From Prorocentrum cordatum (taxonomy: Eukaryota; Sar; Dinophyceae; Prorocentrales; Prorocentraceae): DNA of 64,000 bases. The notes under the pieces were generated by a model. That model saw nothing but the letters and a program-made list of their open reading frames with translations. It was not told where the DNA came from and searched no databases. Below are positions 10,655 to 21,650 of this stretch, piece by piece. The number at the start of each line of letters is the position of its first letter. Positions within the stretch are counted from its first letter, which is position 1. A program made the translations under genes and the position numbers. The stretch is taken from the NCBI GenBank assembly GCA_963575745.1, contig CAUYUJ010005692.1:81001-145000 (forward strand), in the 5' to 3' direction.

Positions 10655-10820
10655 TAGGGCTCCCAACTTCGCGCTTCGCGCTGCGCGAAGCGCGAATAAC
10701 TTCGCGCTCTCGCGCCGCCCCCCCAAAGGGGAGAAGAGGAGGACGAGGAGGAGGGGGAGGAGGAAGGAGGACCGCGAAGCGCGAAGCGCGAAAAACTTCG
10801 CGCCCTCGTGGGAGCCCTTG
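10655..10820 (+). mobile_element. T1 element copy 2 with 8-bp direct repeats
   Basis: Same ends as the other T1 copies (TAGGGCTCCCA ... TGGGAGCCCTTG) and a GA-rich centre. CCAAGGAG flanks it at 10646-10653 and 10821-10828, an exact 8-bp duplication. Confidence 0.88.
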
Positions 10821-10964
10821 CCAAGGAGGGGGGTGTCCGAGAGGGGGGGAGGTCAAATCATGGCCCGAGGCCTGCGCGCGGACCAGGGGGGGGGCCAGGG
10901 AACGCATTCAGATGGGAAGAGGGGCCATGAGATCCGGGGAGACATCATGGCCCTCGCCGTGCCC

Positions 10965-11132
10965 CCCCCCCCCCCCCCCCCGAGTCCCCACCCCCCTCTT
11001 GGGCGCCCCCGACTCCTCCTCCTCCTCCTCCTCCTCCTCCTCCTCCTCCTCCTCCTCCCCCTCCTCCCTCTCCTCCTCCTCCTCCTCCTCCTCCTCCTCC
11101 TCCTCCTCCCCCTCCTCCTCCTCCCCCCGTCC
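10965..11132. repeat. Poly-C and (TCC)n tract
   Basis: A run of C followed by CTC/TCC triplets. The long frames across it are low-complexity translations. Confidence 0.95.
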
Positions 11133-11292
11133 CCCCCCCCTCGTGGGCCGCCCCCGACTCCTGGCAGCTCCGACGAGCGAGCCGCACCCGGGGGCGCCCG
11201 CGCCCCAGGAGAGGGCCCCCTATGCAGGCGCCGCGCCCGGGCCTGGCCCAGGCGCGGAGGGCTCGGCGAGTCGGTGGAGCGCCCCGCCGGAC

Positions 11293-11518
11293 TCCAGCGA
11301 GGGGGAGGGATAGAGGGGGGGGGCGCCGAAGGGGGGGGGGCGGCCGAAGGGGGAGGGGAGGGGGGGGCGAGGGGAGGGGGCGGCCGAAGGGGTAGAGGGG
11401 GGGGGCGGCCGAAGGGGTAGAGGGGGGGGGCGGCCGAAGGGGTAGAGGGGGGGGCGGCCGAAGGGGTAGAGGGGAAGGGGGAGGGGGGGGCGGCCGAAGG
11501 GGTAGAGGGGGGGGGCGG
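11293..11518. repeat. G-rich minisatellite, about 26-bp unit
   Basis: GGGGCGGCCGAAGGGGTAGA recurs about every 26 bp with variable G-run length, roughly eight times. Runs of eight or nine G make G-quadruplex formation likely (inference). Confidence 0.9.
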
Positions 11519-11723
11519 CGAGTGGTCCGACGAGGCCCCCCAAAGCCCCCCACCAGGCCCCAAAAGGCTCACAGGAGACGCACACGGAGCCCCCAGATGG
11601 CCGAGCAGTGCTCCCGATGCATCAAAAAGTGCTTCAAGGAGGCCCCAGGAGGCTTCTGGATTGCCCCAATGTGGCCTCAAGCCGGGCCTCCACGCAGCCA
11701 AGACGGGGGGGGGGGGCGGCCGA

Positions 11724-11878
11724 CGGGGGAGGGCATCGTCCACGAATCGGCGGTACGTCGCCGACTGTTCGGCGATGGGCCCCCGGGAGCGAGGCCGAGC
11801 GATCCTGACCGAGGCGGAGTGCCAGGCCCCCTCACTGCTGGCGATGAAAGGCCGATCGGAGGTCGATGCGCTCGCCCC
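11724..11878. mobile_element. TIR element family C, diverged copy
   Basis: Shares GGGCATCG...AATCGGCGGTACGTCGCCGA and a TCGATGCGCTCGCCCC end with the better copies at 49814-49940 and 53622-53787. Ends are inverted relative to each other (CATCG near the left, CGATG near the right). Diverged, so limits are approximate. Confidence 0.45.
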
Positions 11879-11879
11879 A

Positions 11880-12950
11880 CCCAGCCCCCCTGAGCCTATC
11901 TCTCTCTCGCCGCCCCTGACTCCAGCCCGCCTCCAGAGGCCTCGTCTGGGCGGCCAGGCTTCTGTGTCGCACGTTCGGGGGGCGGATACACGTGCCGAGC
12001 TCACGGCGAGCGTCGAGTCCACGTCGAATACCACGCCGAGTCCACATCGAATCCGCGCCGAATACAAGGAAAGGACCAACAAAATTCGTGACAGGCCAGG
12101 CCCTGGAAAATGCAGCACAGAGGCTCCACGCCTCACCACGCCGTGCGGCCAGCCCAGCCATGCGCGGCCTGACAAAAGATCCGATGCATTAATTTATTCG
12201 ATGCTAAAGACCCCCCGGAGTCCCGACCCTCTCCCCGGGACTAGCTCTTCACTACAGGCTGTTTATTGCCAGTCGCACATACACACCTACACAGAAGTAG
12301 GCATATGTACACCAAGGTCTGCTGGCAGTTACCCGAAACACTGTGTACAAATTTGGTTGACACCTCACGCTCGCGAACCTACCCCCTCAGAGAGGGCTTG
12401 CTCACTATATACTACACGCGGTGGTGGCTGCGAACATCGTCTCGTGGTCATGCTCTTGCCCCGCCTTTTTGACAGCCCCAGGGCCCAGCGAAGTCCAATG
12501 AAGAACCACACCGATCATCAATACCTCAAAATGGCCTGGGCCCCTGCAGGCCGGCCCGGAGCCCCTGAGCTGAAGCGCCCATGGCCCCCCCCCTCACGCT
12601 GGCTGGCCTCCAGGGTATCTCTTCATTTTTGTTCGGCGGCCCGGCATCTTCCGGGCGACTGGCTCGGCGTCGCCACTCAGAGGTCGGGGGCCAACTCCTG
12701 GGTGGGCTTCGCAGGAAGATGCAAGGGCGATTAGACTCGACTAAGGGGCCACAAAGCCGCAGCGTTTCCGACTACGCACCGTAGCAGGCAAGGACCTACT
12801 AGCGCCGATGCTGACTGGAAATCCCCTGGAGCTGCAAACTAACATGGGATTGGCCTGGCTAGTTTGGATATTCAATCCTGGCAAGTTCTTCGAGCCGCGT
12901 CTGGCCGCGGCGACGCCCCGAACCCCTCCAAAACGCAAGACCTCAAACTC
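11880..12950. other. Unassigned region
   Basis: Mixed composition with short frames only. 12180-12480 is less GC-rich. No domain, RNA or tandem repeat recognised. Confidence 0.35.
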
Positions 12951-12959
12951 TTCTCCCCT

Positions 12960-13526
12960 GAGACTTCCGAACTCCCGATCGCGTGCCTCCCAACCGCCCC
13001 CCAGGCGGGGAACCCCTGCCGGTCGGTGTCGTGGACCCTGTACGCCTGGAGCGCCGCGCGGCCGACGACTCCGGCGAGCGACAGTGACTATGAGGGAACG
13101 AGCGAAAGGGCGAAACAGCACAACGAACAAGAACCGACGACGAACGAACGACGCAAGGGCAAGCGACACCGAACGGCAACCAGAACAACAAAAAAGACGG
13201 CGACCAGAAAGACGCCACGACGAAGACGATGACCTCGACAAAGACGACGACCCCCACGAAGACGACGAAGACGACCAGCAACAACCGACGACGACGACGA
13301 AGACGCCGACCCGTTGACAACCGTACGCCTGGAGCGCCGCGCGCGCAAAGGCCCCGCCCTCCACCAAGTCGGCGGCCCAGCCGACCCGCTCCCCGCGGCG
13401 CCAGGAGACCTGCCGGCGAAGGCCGTCGTCGCCGCCGCCGCCGCTTGTCGCTCGTCGGCATCAACACACAGCTTTGACGCCCAGCGCGGATCCAAGAAAC
13501 CCGCGCGGAGCGCCAAACAAATCTGA
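12960..13526 (+). other. Possible exon pair around a direct-repeat-bounded insert
   Basis: GTACGCCTGGAGCGCCGCGC begins at about 13040 and again at about 13323, 21 bp identical including the next G. Joining across one copy gives a continuous plus-strand frame: PGGEPLPVGVVDPVRLERRA then RKGPALHQVGGPADPLPAAP, ending with a TGA near 13526. The 283-bp insert is rich in GACGA triplets. No splice dinucleotides fit the repeat edges well, so this could equally be an insertion with target duplication or a simple duplication. No family recognised. Confidence 0.3.
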
Positions 13527-13561
13527 TTATAATGTTCTTTCTTTCTTCTTCGAGGGAAGCC
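13525..13561. repeat. Left 37-bp direct repeat flanking T1 copy 3
   Basis: Starts GATTATAATGTTC and ends GAGGGAAGCC. Identical over 37 bp to 13734-13770 on the other side of the element. Confidence 0.95.
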
Positions 13562-13733
13562 TAGGGCTCCCAACTTCGCGCTTCGCGCTCCGCGAAGCGC
13601 GAAGCGCGAATAACTTCGCGCTCTCGCGCCGCCCCCCAAGGGGGAGAAGAGGAGGACGAGGAGGAGGGGGAGAAGGAACGAGGACCGCGAAGCGCGAAGC
13701 GCGAATAACTTCGCGCCCTCGTGGGAGCCCTTG
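13562..13733 (+). mobile_element. T1 element copy 3, flanked by 37-bp direct repeats
   Basis: 172 bp from TAGGGCTCCC to GGGAGCCCTTG with palindromic arms and a GA-rich centre. The flanking 37-bp repeats define its exact ends: TAGGG at the left, CCCTTG at the right. Confidence 0.92.
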
Positions 13734-13770
13734 GATTATAATGTTCTTTCTTTCTTCTTCGAGGGAAGCC
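13734..13770. repeat. Right 37-bp direct repeat flanking T1 copy 3
   Basis: Exact copy of 13525-13561. It is unusually long for a DNA-transposon target duplication. Confidence 0.95.
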
Positions 13771-14109
13771 GTGCTTGCGACTAGACTTCTCAAGCGTCTC
13801 AGAGGGCCCGGGGCCTTCTTCTGGGCCTTCTTGAGAAGCCCGACCCCCTGGGCTGTCCCCTCTAGGCGCGCCGCTGAAAAAAGGCACCCACGCTCGGAGA
13901 GTTAGGGTGAAACTCATGGGAGCTTTCCTCGAATGAAAAAGGCCAAAAAGCGTCCACCAAAAGTGCCCCCCCAGGCGCCGGCAAAGGGTTCGCACCGTGC
14001 GCAACAGCAAGTACCATAACACCGGCAAGCAACAACTATTGTTGCTGCCGCTGCTACTCGTAGTCTCATTATCATTGCAGGTGCTCTTGTTCGCACCCTA
14101 CTGTAGTCA

Positions 14110-14385
14110 TCGTCCTTCTCCCCTCCTCGTCATCCTTCTCCGTCTCATGTCCCTCCTACCCCATCGCACTCCTCCCGATCCACCATCCCCCGCCGAACTT
14201 CTCTTCCTCATCCTTCTCCCCCTCCTCTTCCCCGCCCTCCTCCACCCCCATCCTCGCTCCAAGTCCGAACCCTCCGAATCCGACTCCGCAAGCTCCTCCC
14301 GTTTCTCCTCCTCCTCCTCCTCCTCCTCCTTCCCCTCTTGTTGTTCCTCCTCATTCCTCCTCCCCCTCCTCCTTTCTTGCTGGAC
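14110..14385. repeat. C/T-rich tract
   Basis: Irregular CTC, TCC and CCT runs over about 275 bp. No gene. Confidence 0.85.
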
Positions 14386-14394
14386 ACGTTTGAA

Positions 14395-14960
14395 ATACTT
14401 CGCGAGAGCCAACGAACGTTTCCAAGTGCCTCGGAAACACGCTGGGCACGTTTAGCACATGCCCTGGACCGTACCGAAAAAGTCCTGGCAGCTGCTTGGA
14501 AGCGCGTTGCGAACAGTTCCCAAGCACTTTGCAAGCACTTCGGGGCAGTACCGAAGAACTTCGCGAGCGTTTGCGAACATCGGCAAGCACTGTGGAAACA
14601 CTTCCGAGATTGTTCAGGCACTTCGAAACACATGTTGCGAGGGTTTGCGAACATTTGCATGCACCGTCGCCAAAAGCATCAATCACATTGGAATCACTTC
14701 CGGGCACATTTGCGACACTCGCGAACGTTTGCACGCACGTCGAAAGCCTTCTGGTCACGCGACGCGTCGCTCACCGCACAGTGCTGGTGAGCGCTTCCAA
14801 AGTGCTTACAGGCGTGCGCAGAGCACCTCCAAACTACTGTCAGACTGCACTTGAGTTATTCCCCAACAAACTTGTTCAAAAATCACCCTACACGGGCTAA
14901 CATTCGCAAACGTTCGCAAACAGCCTTCAAAGTGCATGCGAGACCACGTGGAGCGCCGAT
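14395..14960. repeat. Degenerate short-period repeat (GCGAACATTTGC-like)
   Basis: Words such as TTGCGAACATTTGC, AAGCACTTCGG and GGAAACAC recur irregularly across about 560 bp with no fixed register, so this is an old diverged minisatellite. The frames of 130-150 residues here (His/Arg/Ala/Ser-rich) reflect the repeat. Confidence 0.6.
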
Positions 14961-16128
14961 AGCCCTGCAAAGTCTTGCTCATGCTCGGCAGGCCCTGCCA
15001 TGTCCTTCACTCCTCGAAGACAGTACCAGCGGCCGCGCAATCGCGAGCTCCCATGCTTAACGTTGCCTTCCTTTCCCAACGAACATTCCACATAGACCGT
15101 TCACAGGCGAGTCCCCGAGCAGGAAGACTTACGGTTACTCTGATATTAATACTCACACATCTCGCGCTCCGACTCAATCACCTTCAGACGCATGTATGGT
15201 CGAACGCGTACACACACAAAACAAAAAAAAAATGCTGCCAATTGCTGCAACTTGCTGGCATGCCCCCGTCATTTTGCTGCCACTCGCTGTCAATTGCTGC
15301 GCCCCAGGACGAACGACCGCTTGAACAAAAGCTCCTGGGCGTTACTATCTGAGGAGAGGGGTGGGCCGCGGCGGACCATGGCCGGCGACGCCGAGAGCTG
15401 CGCCTGGCCCGCCAGGCCGTGCAGCCGGACGGTGTGCCTTCCCAGATCCGCGGGCCAGCTGGGTGGCCCGGGGCCCTGGCACGCTGGCGCCCTGCCCGTC
15501 GGCGCAGCGCCCCGCCCTCCCCCACCCTCCCTCCTCCATCCTTTGGGCGTCGCTAGAAGTGGCCCTGGCCCAAAATGCTACCAGCTTTTCGCGCAAGTGT
15601 GAGGCCTCTGGGGCCCTGTGGGCCTCCTGAGGGGTGATCTGGAAGCCGTCTGCGCCTCCCCGGAAATGCTGGGACAACCTTGGGCCAGGGCAGCATCTGA
15701 CAACACCCGACCCCATCCTTCCTCATTCCTCTCTTGGAACGACTCTGCCTCGCTTCCCCAAGACCTTCATCGTGTTGGAAAATTCATACCGGAGATTTTT
15801 CCAAGTTTCCGGCCTCCGGGGGCCTCGGGCCCCGGAACCGCCAAAAAACATTCGGCGGGAGGAACCAGCCACTCGAAGGAGAAAGGTCAGAACTTCCCCG
15901 GATTCCGAATTGAAAAAAATCAGGGCACTGGTTCTCTGGTCCATTCCTGCCCCTGCCCCCTCCTCGCTGACCCCCTCCCCCCTCCTCGCTGATCCGTCGG
16001 CGTCCAGCCGAAAAAAACGGATCGAAATCGGAATGCAAGTCGCAGCCAGGATCAGGATAGGACGTTCGGGTAAGGATGCATGGGAAATCTCTGAGAGCGG
16101 GCGGGTCTGAAGGATATATCGAGCCACG
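14961..16128. other. Unassigned region
   Basis: Includes a short TTGCTGCCA-type repetition at about 15230-15300 and an otherwise unremarkable GC-rich interval. No exon could be supported. Confidence 0.35.
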
Positions 16129-16190
16129 CGGCCGTTCCAGAGCGCTCCAGAACGCTCTGAGGGCGTTCTGGAAAGCTCCGGAGCGTTGTA
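16129..16190. repeat. Imperfect palindrome of GAGCG/CGTTC boxes
   Basis: Alternating CCAGAGCG, CCAGAACGCTCT and GCGTTCTGG boxes form an imperfect hairpin. A similar, tighter palindrome is at 38945-39000, and flanking sequence is shared in inverted orientation, so both belong to one dispersed element. Confidence 0.7.
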
Positions 16191-16261
16191 TCCTCATCAT
16201 AGGCCTGCGTCAGAACCAATCAACTTCGAAGAATCGGGTCGAATCGAAGGTGCGTCGGATC

Positions 16262-16430
16262 GGACTGCATCGGCACGGAATCAGAATCGAATCGTATTGT
16301 CCGCGCCAGGATGCACAACAACGCCATGCAAACGCTCGGGCCGCATCGGACCGTCGTAACATCGAACTCGAATATGATCGAACTGGCCGGAATCGATCGC
16401 GAATCGGACCGATCGGATCGACATGGACCT
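16262..16430. repeat. Dispersed repeat family F, copy 1
   Basis: CATCGGCACGGAATC...GCGCCAGGATGCACA...CGGGCCGCATCGGA is shared with 50405-50545 and, more weakly, 19915-20075. Read on the minus strand, copies 1 and 3 keep a similar peptide (ALLCILA....RF.FDSVPMQ). This could mean either a former coding piece or simple nucleotide similarity. Confidence 0.65.
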
Positions 16431-16662
16431 GAGAGACGGAAGGCTACCCTCGAACGTCGAGTTGTTTTCACAAACGCTATCTGCACGAACGGGCTCTCAC
16501 TTCATCCGTTCCGGATTGTCGCCAAATGCCCGCGTCACGTCCGCCACGTGTCACGCTCCGTGCGCCAGCTGGCGCTTTCAGGTGTTCGCCGTGCGCCCGC
16601 CCGTGCTCACCTCCACGCTCCGTGCGCTGGCTCGCGTTTCCACAAGCACACATAGCTTGAAC

Positions 16663-16834
16663 TAGGGCTCCCAACTTCGCGCTTCGCGCTCCGCGAAGCG
16701 CGAAGCGCGAATAACTTCGCGCTCTCGCGCCGCCCCCCCAAAGGGAGAAAAGGAGGACGAGGAGGAGGAGGAGAAGGAACGAGGACCGCGAAGCGCGAAG
16801 CGCGAATAACTTCGCGCCCTCGTGGGAGCCCTTG
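16663..16834 (+). mobile_element. T1 element copy 4 with 7-bp direct repeats
   Basis: 172 bp with the standard T1 ends. CTTGAAC flanks it at 16656-16662 and 16835-16841. Confidence 0.88.
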
Positions 16835-17066
16835 CTTGAACCGCATGGGCTGCACCACACTGCCTTCACCACAGACTTTGAGTCGCAGAGATTGCGCCTC
16901 ATCGATTGCAGAACAAATCTTGCACCAAATTGGTAGCGTTCTGTGGACTGCGGCGAATGCGCTGCACCCCGCAACTTGTGCCATATAGATTTCACCACAT
17001 CGCTTGAGCAACATAGACTGGAATTCACAGATTGCGTCACATATACGATACACTTGTTGCATCCCA

Positions 17067-17137
17067 TGAGCGTTTTTCCCCAAACCATTCGGTGGTGTTG
17101 GGTCCTCGTGTTGAAGAGACAGCGCTCCATGTCCCTC
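17067..17137 (-). repeat. Conserved core of composite module P (reverse copy)
   Basis: Reverse complement of CTTCAACACGAGGACCCAAC followed by ACCACCGAATGGTTTGGG. Matches cores at 21588, 32196, 33684 and 43757. As in three of those, it is next to purine/pyrimidine-rich sequence and a GAT/CAT tract. Confidence 0.8.
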
Positions 17138-17139
17138 CC

Positions 17140-17324
17140 GCCTCCTCCTCCTCCCGCTCCTCCCTCCTCCCATCCTGGCCTCTCCCCTCCGCACCCCACA
17201 CGTCCTTATTGTCATCCTCCTCTTCATCATAAGCATCATCATCATCATCATCATGAGTATCATCATCATCACCATCATCATCATCAGCATCATCATCATG
17301 ATCATCATCATCATCATCATCAGC

Positions 17325-17355
<31 letters not shown>

Positions 17356-17560
17356 GCAGCAGCACCATCAGCATCATCAGCATCATCATCAGCATCATCA
17401 TCAACATCATCATCATCAGCATCATGATCATCACCCTTAGCGGCATCGTCATCATCATCATCATCATCAGCATCAGTATCAGCAGCAACATCATCGTCAT
17501 CACCACCATCATAGTCAACGTCATCCTCGGAAGTATAATCGTCATCGTCGTCATCATCAT
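17140..17560. repeat. Pyrimidine tract and (CAT)n microsatellite
   Basis: 17140-17215 is CTCC-rich. 17220-17560 is CAT/ATC triplets with CAG, CAC and CGT variants. Frames across it are poly-His, poly-Ile or poly-Met. Confidence 0.95.
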
Positions 17561-17574
17561 GCGATCATGTGTTC

Positions 17575-17720
17575 ACAGCAGTGCTTGTGTTCACCAAAGC
17601 GTCTGCGCAGACAACAAAAACGTGTACACCACTGCGCCCTCGTACACGGAGCCGCTTTTGCATGCACCACAGGTCCTGTGTACAACACGATGCCTGCGCA
17701 ATCACAGCAGCCGCGTGCAC
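17575..17720. repeat. 18-bp-type minisatellite fragment (TGCACCACAG)
   Basis: Units like GTGCACCACAGxxCxTGT of about 18 bp, the same family as 18555-19200, 34425-34800 and 35345-35610. Confidence 0.65.
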
Positions 17721-18554
17721 CTCCTGAGGATTTCTTGGGGGCGCAGGGCTTCGGGTGAGATCCGTATCTACGCCTGCACTTCGAATATCCATTCGCTCAC
17801 TGCTGCTGAGTTGCAAGATGGACCGCGCGTGGTGCATCGGCATGCGTACGCGCAGTAGTGGGCTTCCACCACTACACCCATGCGGCGATTGCGACTGGGG
17901 ATCGATAGTGAGGACTGTCAGTCGCCGTGTGGGCCCCTCCCAGGGTCTGGGACGATTGCGCGGGGACTTCCGACCACACGATGGGCGCTGGACAGGCGAA
18001 CGAGCACGCGAAAGTCGCCCGACAGGTGGACGAGCACGCGAGGGTCGCCCGGCAGGTGGATCCAGAGTTCTAGAATCGAGTCTTCGGATTATCGAGCTTG
18101 CATTGTAGTTCTAGGATTGGTTCTGGTGTTCTGGACCCATGTTGTGTCTGCGTTTGATACGATGTGGAATTGGTATTGCGATGTAGAATGACTTCTGTGC
18201 CTCTAGAACGCACGTGGCTGTAATATACATAGATTGTGTGTTCTAGAGTTCGGTTCGCCGTTCTAGAATGTCTTTTCCAGTTCTCGAAAAACGCGTGCAA
18301 TTGATGCTGGCGGACGGGCTTCCATGGCCTCTCTGAATGCGACGGGCGGAAGGATTGATTGGAGCCTGGAATGACCCTTCGCGCATCCGGGCACTGCGTC
18401 CGCTCGGCGCGACCTTGCGTCGGCGCAGAGTGTCTCGCTTACCCCACTGCTGTAAATTGCCCGAACGGTCTCGTGAAGGAAACTGATGCGCGGCGATAAT
18501 TTGGGCCAAACGGCATTCTGGATTTCACCCGATGCCCCCTACCCAGATGAGCGC
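17721..18554. other. Unassigned, with GTTCTAGA motifs
   Basis: A 32-bp duplication with CGAGCACGCGA...GTCGCCCG lies at about 17999-18060. Between 18065 and 18290 GTTCTAGA/TTCTAGAA recurs about seven times. No gene recognised. Confidence 0.45.
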
Positions 18555-19200
18555 CTGGAACCTGCGTGCACCACAGTGCCTGTGTACTCCACAGAGTCTA
18601 CGTACACCCAAAAGGTCCCGAAAATCGTGGTGTGCCCGAATTATGAAATTCAAGATGCAAGACCACCCTGTATTTTGCGGCCCGAAATGTCTGCGTGCAC
18701 CACAGCACTTGACTATAACACGATGCTTGTGCAACCACAGCAAATGTGTGCACAACAACGACTGGCACCTGCGACCACCCAGGGTCCTGGCGGGATCCTA
18801 ATACAGCAAAAGTATGGTGGGCCAGAAGCCATCGAATTGAATCTGTCAGTTACGTGTGGTAATTTATTTTTCTGGCCCAGGGTATGGTCCTGTATGTTGG
18901 CCCGCAGTGCCTGCGTGCACCACATCGCCCGTGCGTGTGCAATCACAGCAAAGGTGTGCACCACACCTACTGTCGCCTGCGACCACCGCAATGCATGTGT
19001 ACACAACAGGGTCGACAGGACCCAAACTCTGGAAATACGTGCCGGACCAGACCATGTGAAAGTCAGAACGGAAAGTATATGTGAATATTGTTCTTCTGGC
19101 CTGAGGCACGGTCCCCCTGTATTTCGGGCCCGCAGTGCCTGCCTGCACCACAGCGCTACGAGCGCCACATCAACGCCTCTGAGCAACAGAGCAACACTGC
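18555..19200. repeat. Scattered 18-bp minisatellite units
   Basis: Blocks of CTGCGTGCACCACAG and TGTGTACACxACAG recur at about 18560-18600, 18690-18770, 18905-19010 and 19130-19150, separated by related filler. The blocks look like a 200-bp-scale higher-order repetition, since the TTTCGGGCCCGCAGTGCCTG-like start is seen three times. Confidence 0.6.
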
Positions 19201-19803
19201 GTCCCTGACAAGACTAGAAGCGCGTGACCGCCGGCGTTGCCTCGCGAATGTCAAAACATGCCTGTGATCACCACAGTGAACACCACAGTAGCCTGCGAGA
19301 GCTACAGGACGACCGCCGTGACGTGATCTGGGGGGAAGGGGCTGGGGCCAATCACGCCCAGTATCGCCCGGATGGGAAACAGGCGACATTTACTACACCG
19401 CATAATAGTCCGAGTGCATACCGAGAGAGCAAGAACCCACTGCTTGGAGTCCACGCTGACAACACACAGGCCCGAACGATCGAAGATCGACGCCCTTACG
19501 CGTTGCTGCTTGCGTTGCTGCCTCCAGAGGCCGCTGGACCCCTCGAGGCCTCCAGGGACCGCCGCCCCCTCGCGAGAGGCAGAGGCAGAGGAGGGGAGGG
19601 GTGGCTCGCATCACCTCGGCAAGGACACGCGGGAGCGAGCAGCCTCCGCCCGCACTCGCGAAGGGTGGCGGGGCGTCGTCCAGACCCCCGACGTCGTGAT
19701 GCTGCTCGCCGCGGAGGCCCCCGGAGGACTCGACCCCTCCTCTGAGGCCGGCTCTTCGTCCCGAGCCGTGGATGGACGGCCCCGGGGGGCCCGGTACGGT
19801 CCC
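19201..19803. other. Unassigned GC-rich region
   Basis: Short frames on both strands, no recognisable protein or repeat. Confidence 0.35.
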
Positions 19804-19882
19804 CCCGAAGCTAAAGAATGCCACCTAACCAAAAAATGCCGAAGCTAAAGAATGCTAAAGAATGCCGAAGCTAAAGAATGCC
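19804..19882. repeat. Short minisatellite (CCGAAGCTAAAGAATG)
   Basis: Four to five units of about 16 bp, some truncated. Confidence 0.85.
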
Positions 19883-19914
19883 CCCAGTGTTGTTAGAGGC
19901 GCAGAAGATGGGAG

Positions 19915-20075
19915 GCCGGATCAGTCAGCCTCGAATCGGCTGCGCCAAGATCTACAACGGCGCCATGCGAGCCTCGGGCAGCGTCCGATCGCCGGAGCAT
20001 CGGAAGCGAACCGGGTCGAGCCGTCCGGAATCGGTATCGAATAGGATCGATCGGCTCGGAGTGGGCCCTGGGGAG
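19915..20075. repeat. Dispersed repeat family F, copy 2
   Basis: Shares GGCTGCGCCA.GAT..ACA, GCCTCGGGC and AACCGGGTCGAG blocks with the copies at 16262 and 50405. Confidence 0.55.
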
Positions 20076-20099
20076 CTGGGGCCCCGCGCTTGGGGGCAA

Positions 20100-20265
20100 G
20101 CTCGGTGCGTGCCGTGCAGGCGCCCAGGGGATAGCACATGCTCTCCGGGCTCTGCTCCAGTGGCGGCGCCGGGTGGTACAGCACCCAGTGCTCGGCCGCC
20201 GTCAGCGCCAGCCGCGCCTCCCCCTCCTCGAGGGCGGGCAGCGGACTTCGGGGCAGCGCCAGCTC
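20100..20265 (-). CDS. Isolated exon, possibly of the coiled-coil gene
   Basis: The minus-strand acceptor CTCGGGCAG|GAGCTG opens a clean frame: ELALPRSPLPALEEGEARLA then LTAAEHWVLYHPAPPLEQSP, and on to ESMCYPLGACTARTE. Codon use is GC-ending like the exons at 38-51 kb, and the acceptor and phase (0) match theirs. It could therefore be a downstream exon of that gene beyond an 18-kb intron, or part of another gene. The donor end is not certain (about 20100-20130). No domain recognised. Confidence 0.55.
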
Positions 20266-20884
20266 CTGCCCGAGGGGTGGGGGGCACCGTACATCGCGAG
20301 CGGCGAACGTATCCACATCCACTCGCGGGCTGGATTCTGGGGCGCGCTCCCCGCCAAGAACGCCCATCATCCACAGGGTCGCGGCCCCAAGGCCCGGCCC
20401 GCGAGGCCGTGGTACAGCGCCCCCAATCCCAGACTTCGGGGGGTTTTCGAAGGAACCAGAAATTCTGGGCACAACTCTGGGATATACCATGGGGGCGGCG
20501 AACGCTGGGGTTGAGAAGAACACATCGCCAGAGACCGGAAGGCCACTGGCGCCGCCCCTTCTGCACGCGGCGTACCAAATTTTCTTCGGAACCCCGTTGG
20601 GTGGCATACAAGCTCCTCCACCAAAATGAGGATCGACGGTCAACTTTCCACTGGGTGGAGACGACACCAGATTCCCAGACCTCCTGAGCAGCAAAACGGT
20701 CAAGACGCAGTAGTTTTGCATTTTCAGCCTCTGGGGGCTTCGTCGGGTCCCAGGACCGTCAAAACAAGCCATGGGGAAGTGGTCGGGACTTACGGTAACC
20801 CCGTCTTGAAACAACCAGGATTGCGGATCTCTGGGCTTGAAGAATCAGATTACCGTGGCGAAGGACCCAACCATACACAGATGT
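20266..20884. other. Unassigned, ending in the leader of module P
   Basis: 20845-20884 (GTGGCGAAGGACCCAACCAT) matches sequence before other S90 arrays at 32395-32425, 28115-28140 and, loosely, 40697-40715. The rest is unassigned. Confidence 0.45.
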
Positions 20885-21535
20885 GACATGGGCGCGGCGG
20901 GCGCAACATATGAGGGGTGTGCCGAAAACAGGGTGGAGCGGACGCAACGTGCGAGGTGCATGCGAGCGCAGCCACTAGGGTCTTCCGTGGAGCCCCCTAC
21001 GGAGCCACAAAACGTGTGATGGGTGTGCCGAAATGCGTGCGGCGGGGGCATGCGAGCGCAGCCACTGGCGCCCTTGGTGGAGCTCATTATGAGGCCACGA
21101 AGCGTGTGAGGGGTGTGCCGACATGGGTGCGGCGGGCGCAACATATGAGGGGTGTGCCGAAAACAGGGTGGAGCGGACGCAACGTGCGAGGGGTGTGCCG
21201 AACTGGGGCCTTCCGTGGAGCATGCAGCCACAAAACGTGTGAGAGGTGTGCCGAAATGCGTGCGGCGGGGGCATGCGAGCGCAGACATCGGGGCCTTCGG
21301 TGGAGCTCCCCATGGAGCCACAAAGCGTGTGAGGGGTGTGCCGACATCGGCACGGCGGGCGCATGCGAGCAGACACTGGGGCCATCTGTGGAGCTCCCTA
21401 TGGGGCCACGACGCCTGTGAGGGGTGTGCCGAAATGGGTGCGGCGGGCGCATGCGAGCGCAGCCACTGGGGCCATCGGTGGAGATCCCGATGAGGCCACG
21501 AAACGTGTGAGGGGTGTGCCGACATGGTTGACTAG
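20885..21535 (+). repeat. S90 satellite, array II
   Basis: About seven units of 80-92 bp, each with GGAGCTCC, CCACRAARCGTGTGA and GGGGTGTGCCGA boxes. Units vary internally, and a 35-bp block (CGCAACATATGAGGGGTGTG) occurs twice. Confidence 0.92.
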
Positions 21536-21587
21536 TGCGGAGGGCAGAGGCAAGGATAGGAGGAGGGGGGGAGAGCGGGAAGAGGAG

Positions 21588-21650
21588 ATGGGAAACACGC
21601 GGGGCGCTGCCTCTTCCAAGCGAAGACCCAACACCACAGGATGCTTGCGA
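21588..21650 (+). repeat. Conserved core of composite module P
   Basis: CTCTTCCAAGCGAAGACCCA then ACACCACAGGATG, following a GGAGGA-rich stretch directly after S90 array II. Confidence 0.8.

Noticed and set aside
10853-12175. 440-codon minus-strand frame
   Set aside because: Pro/Arg-rich translation of the C-runs, TCC tract and 26-bp minisatellite.
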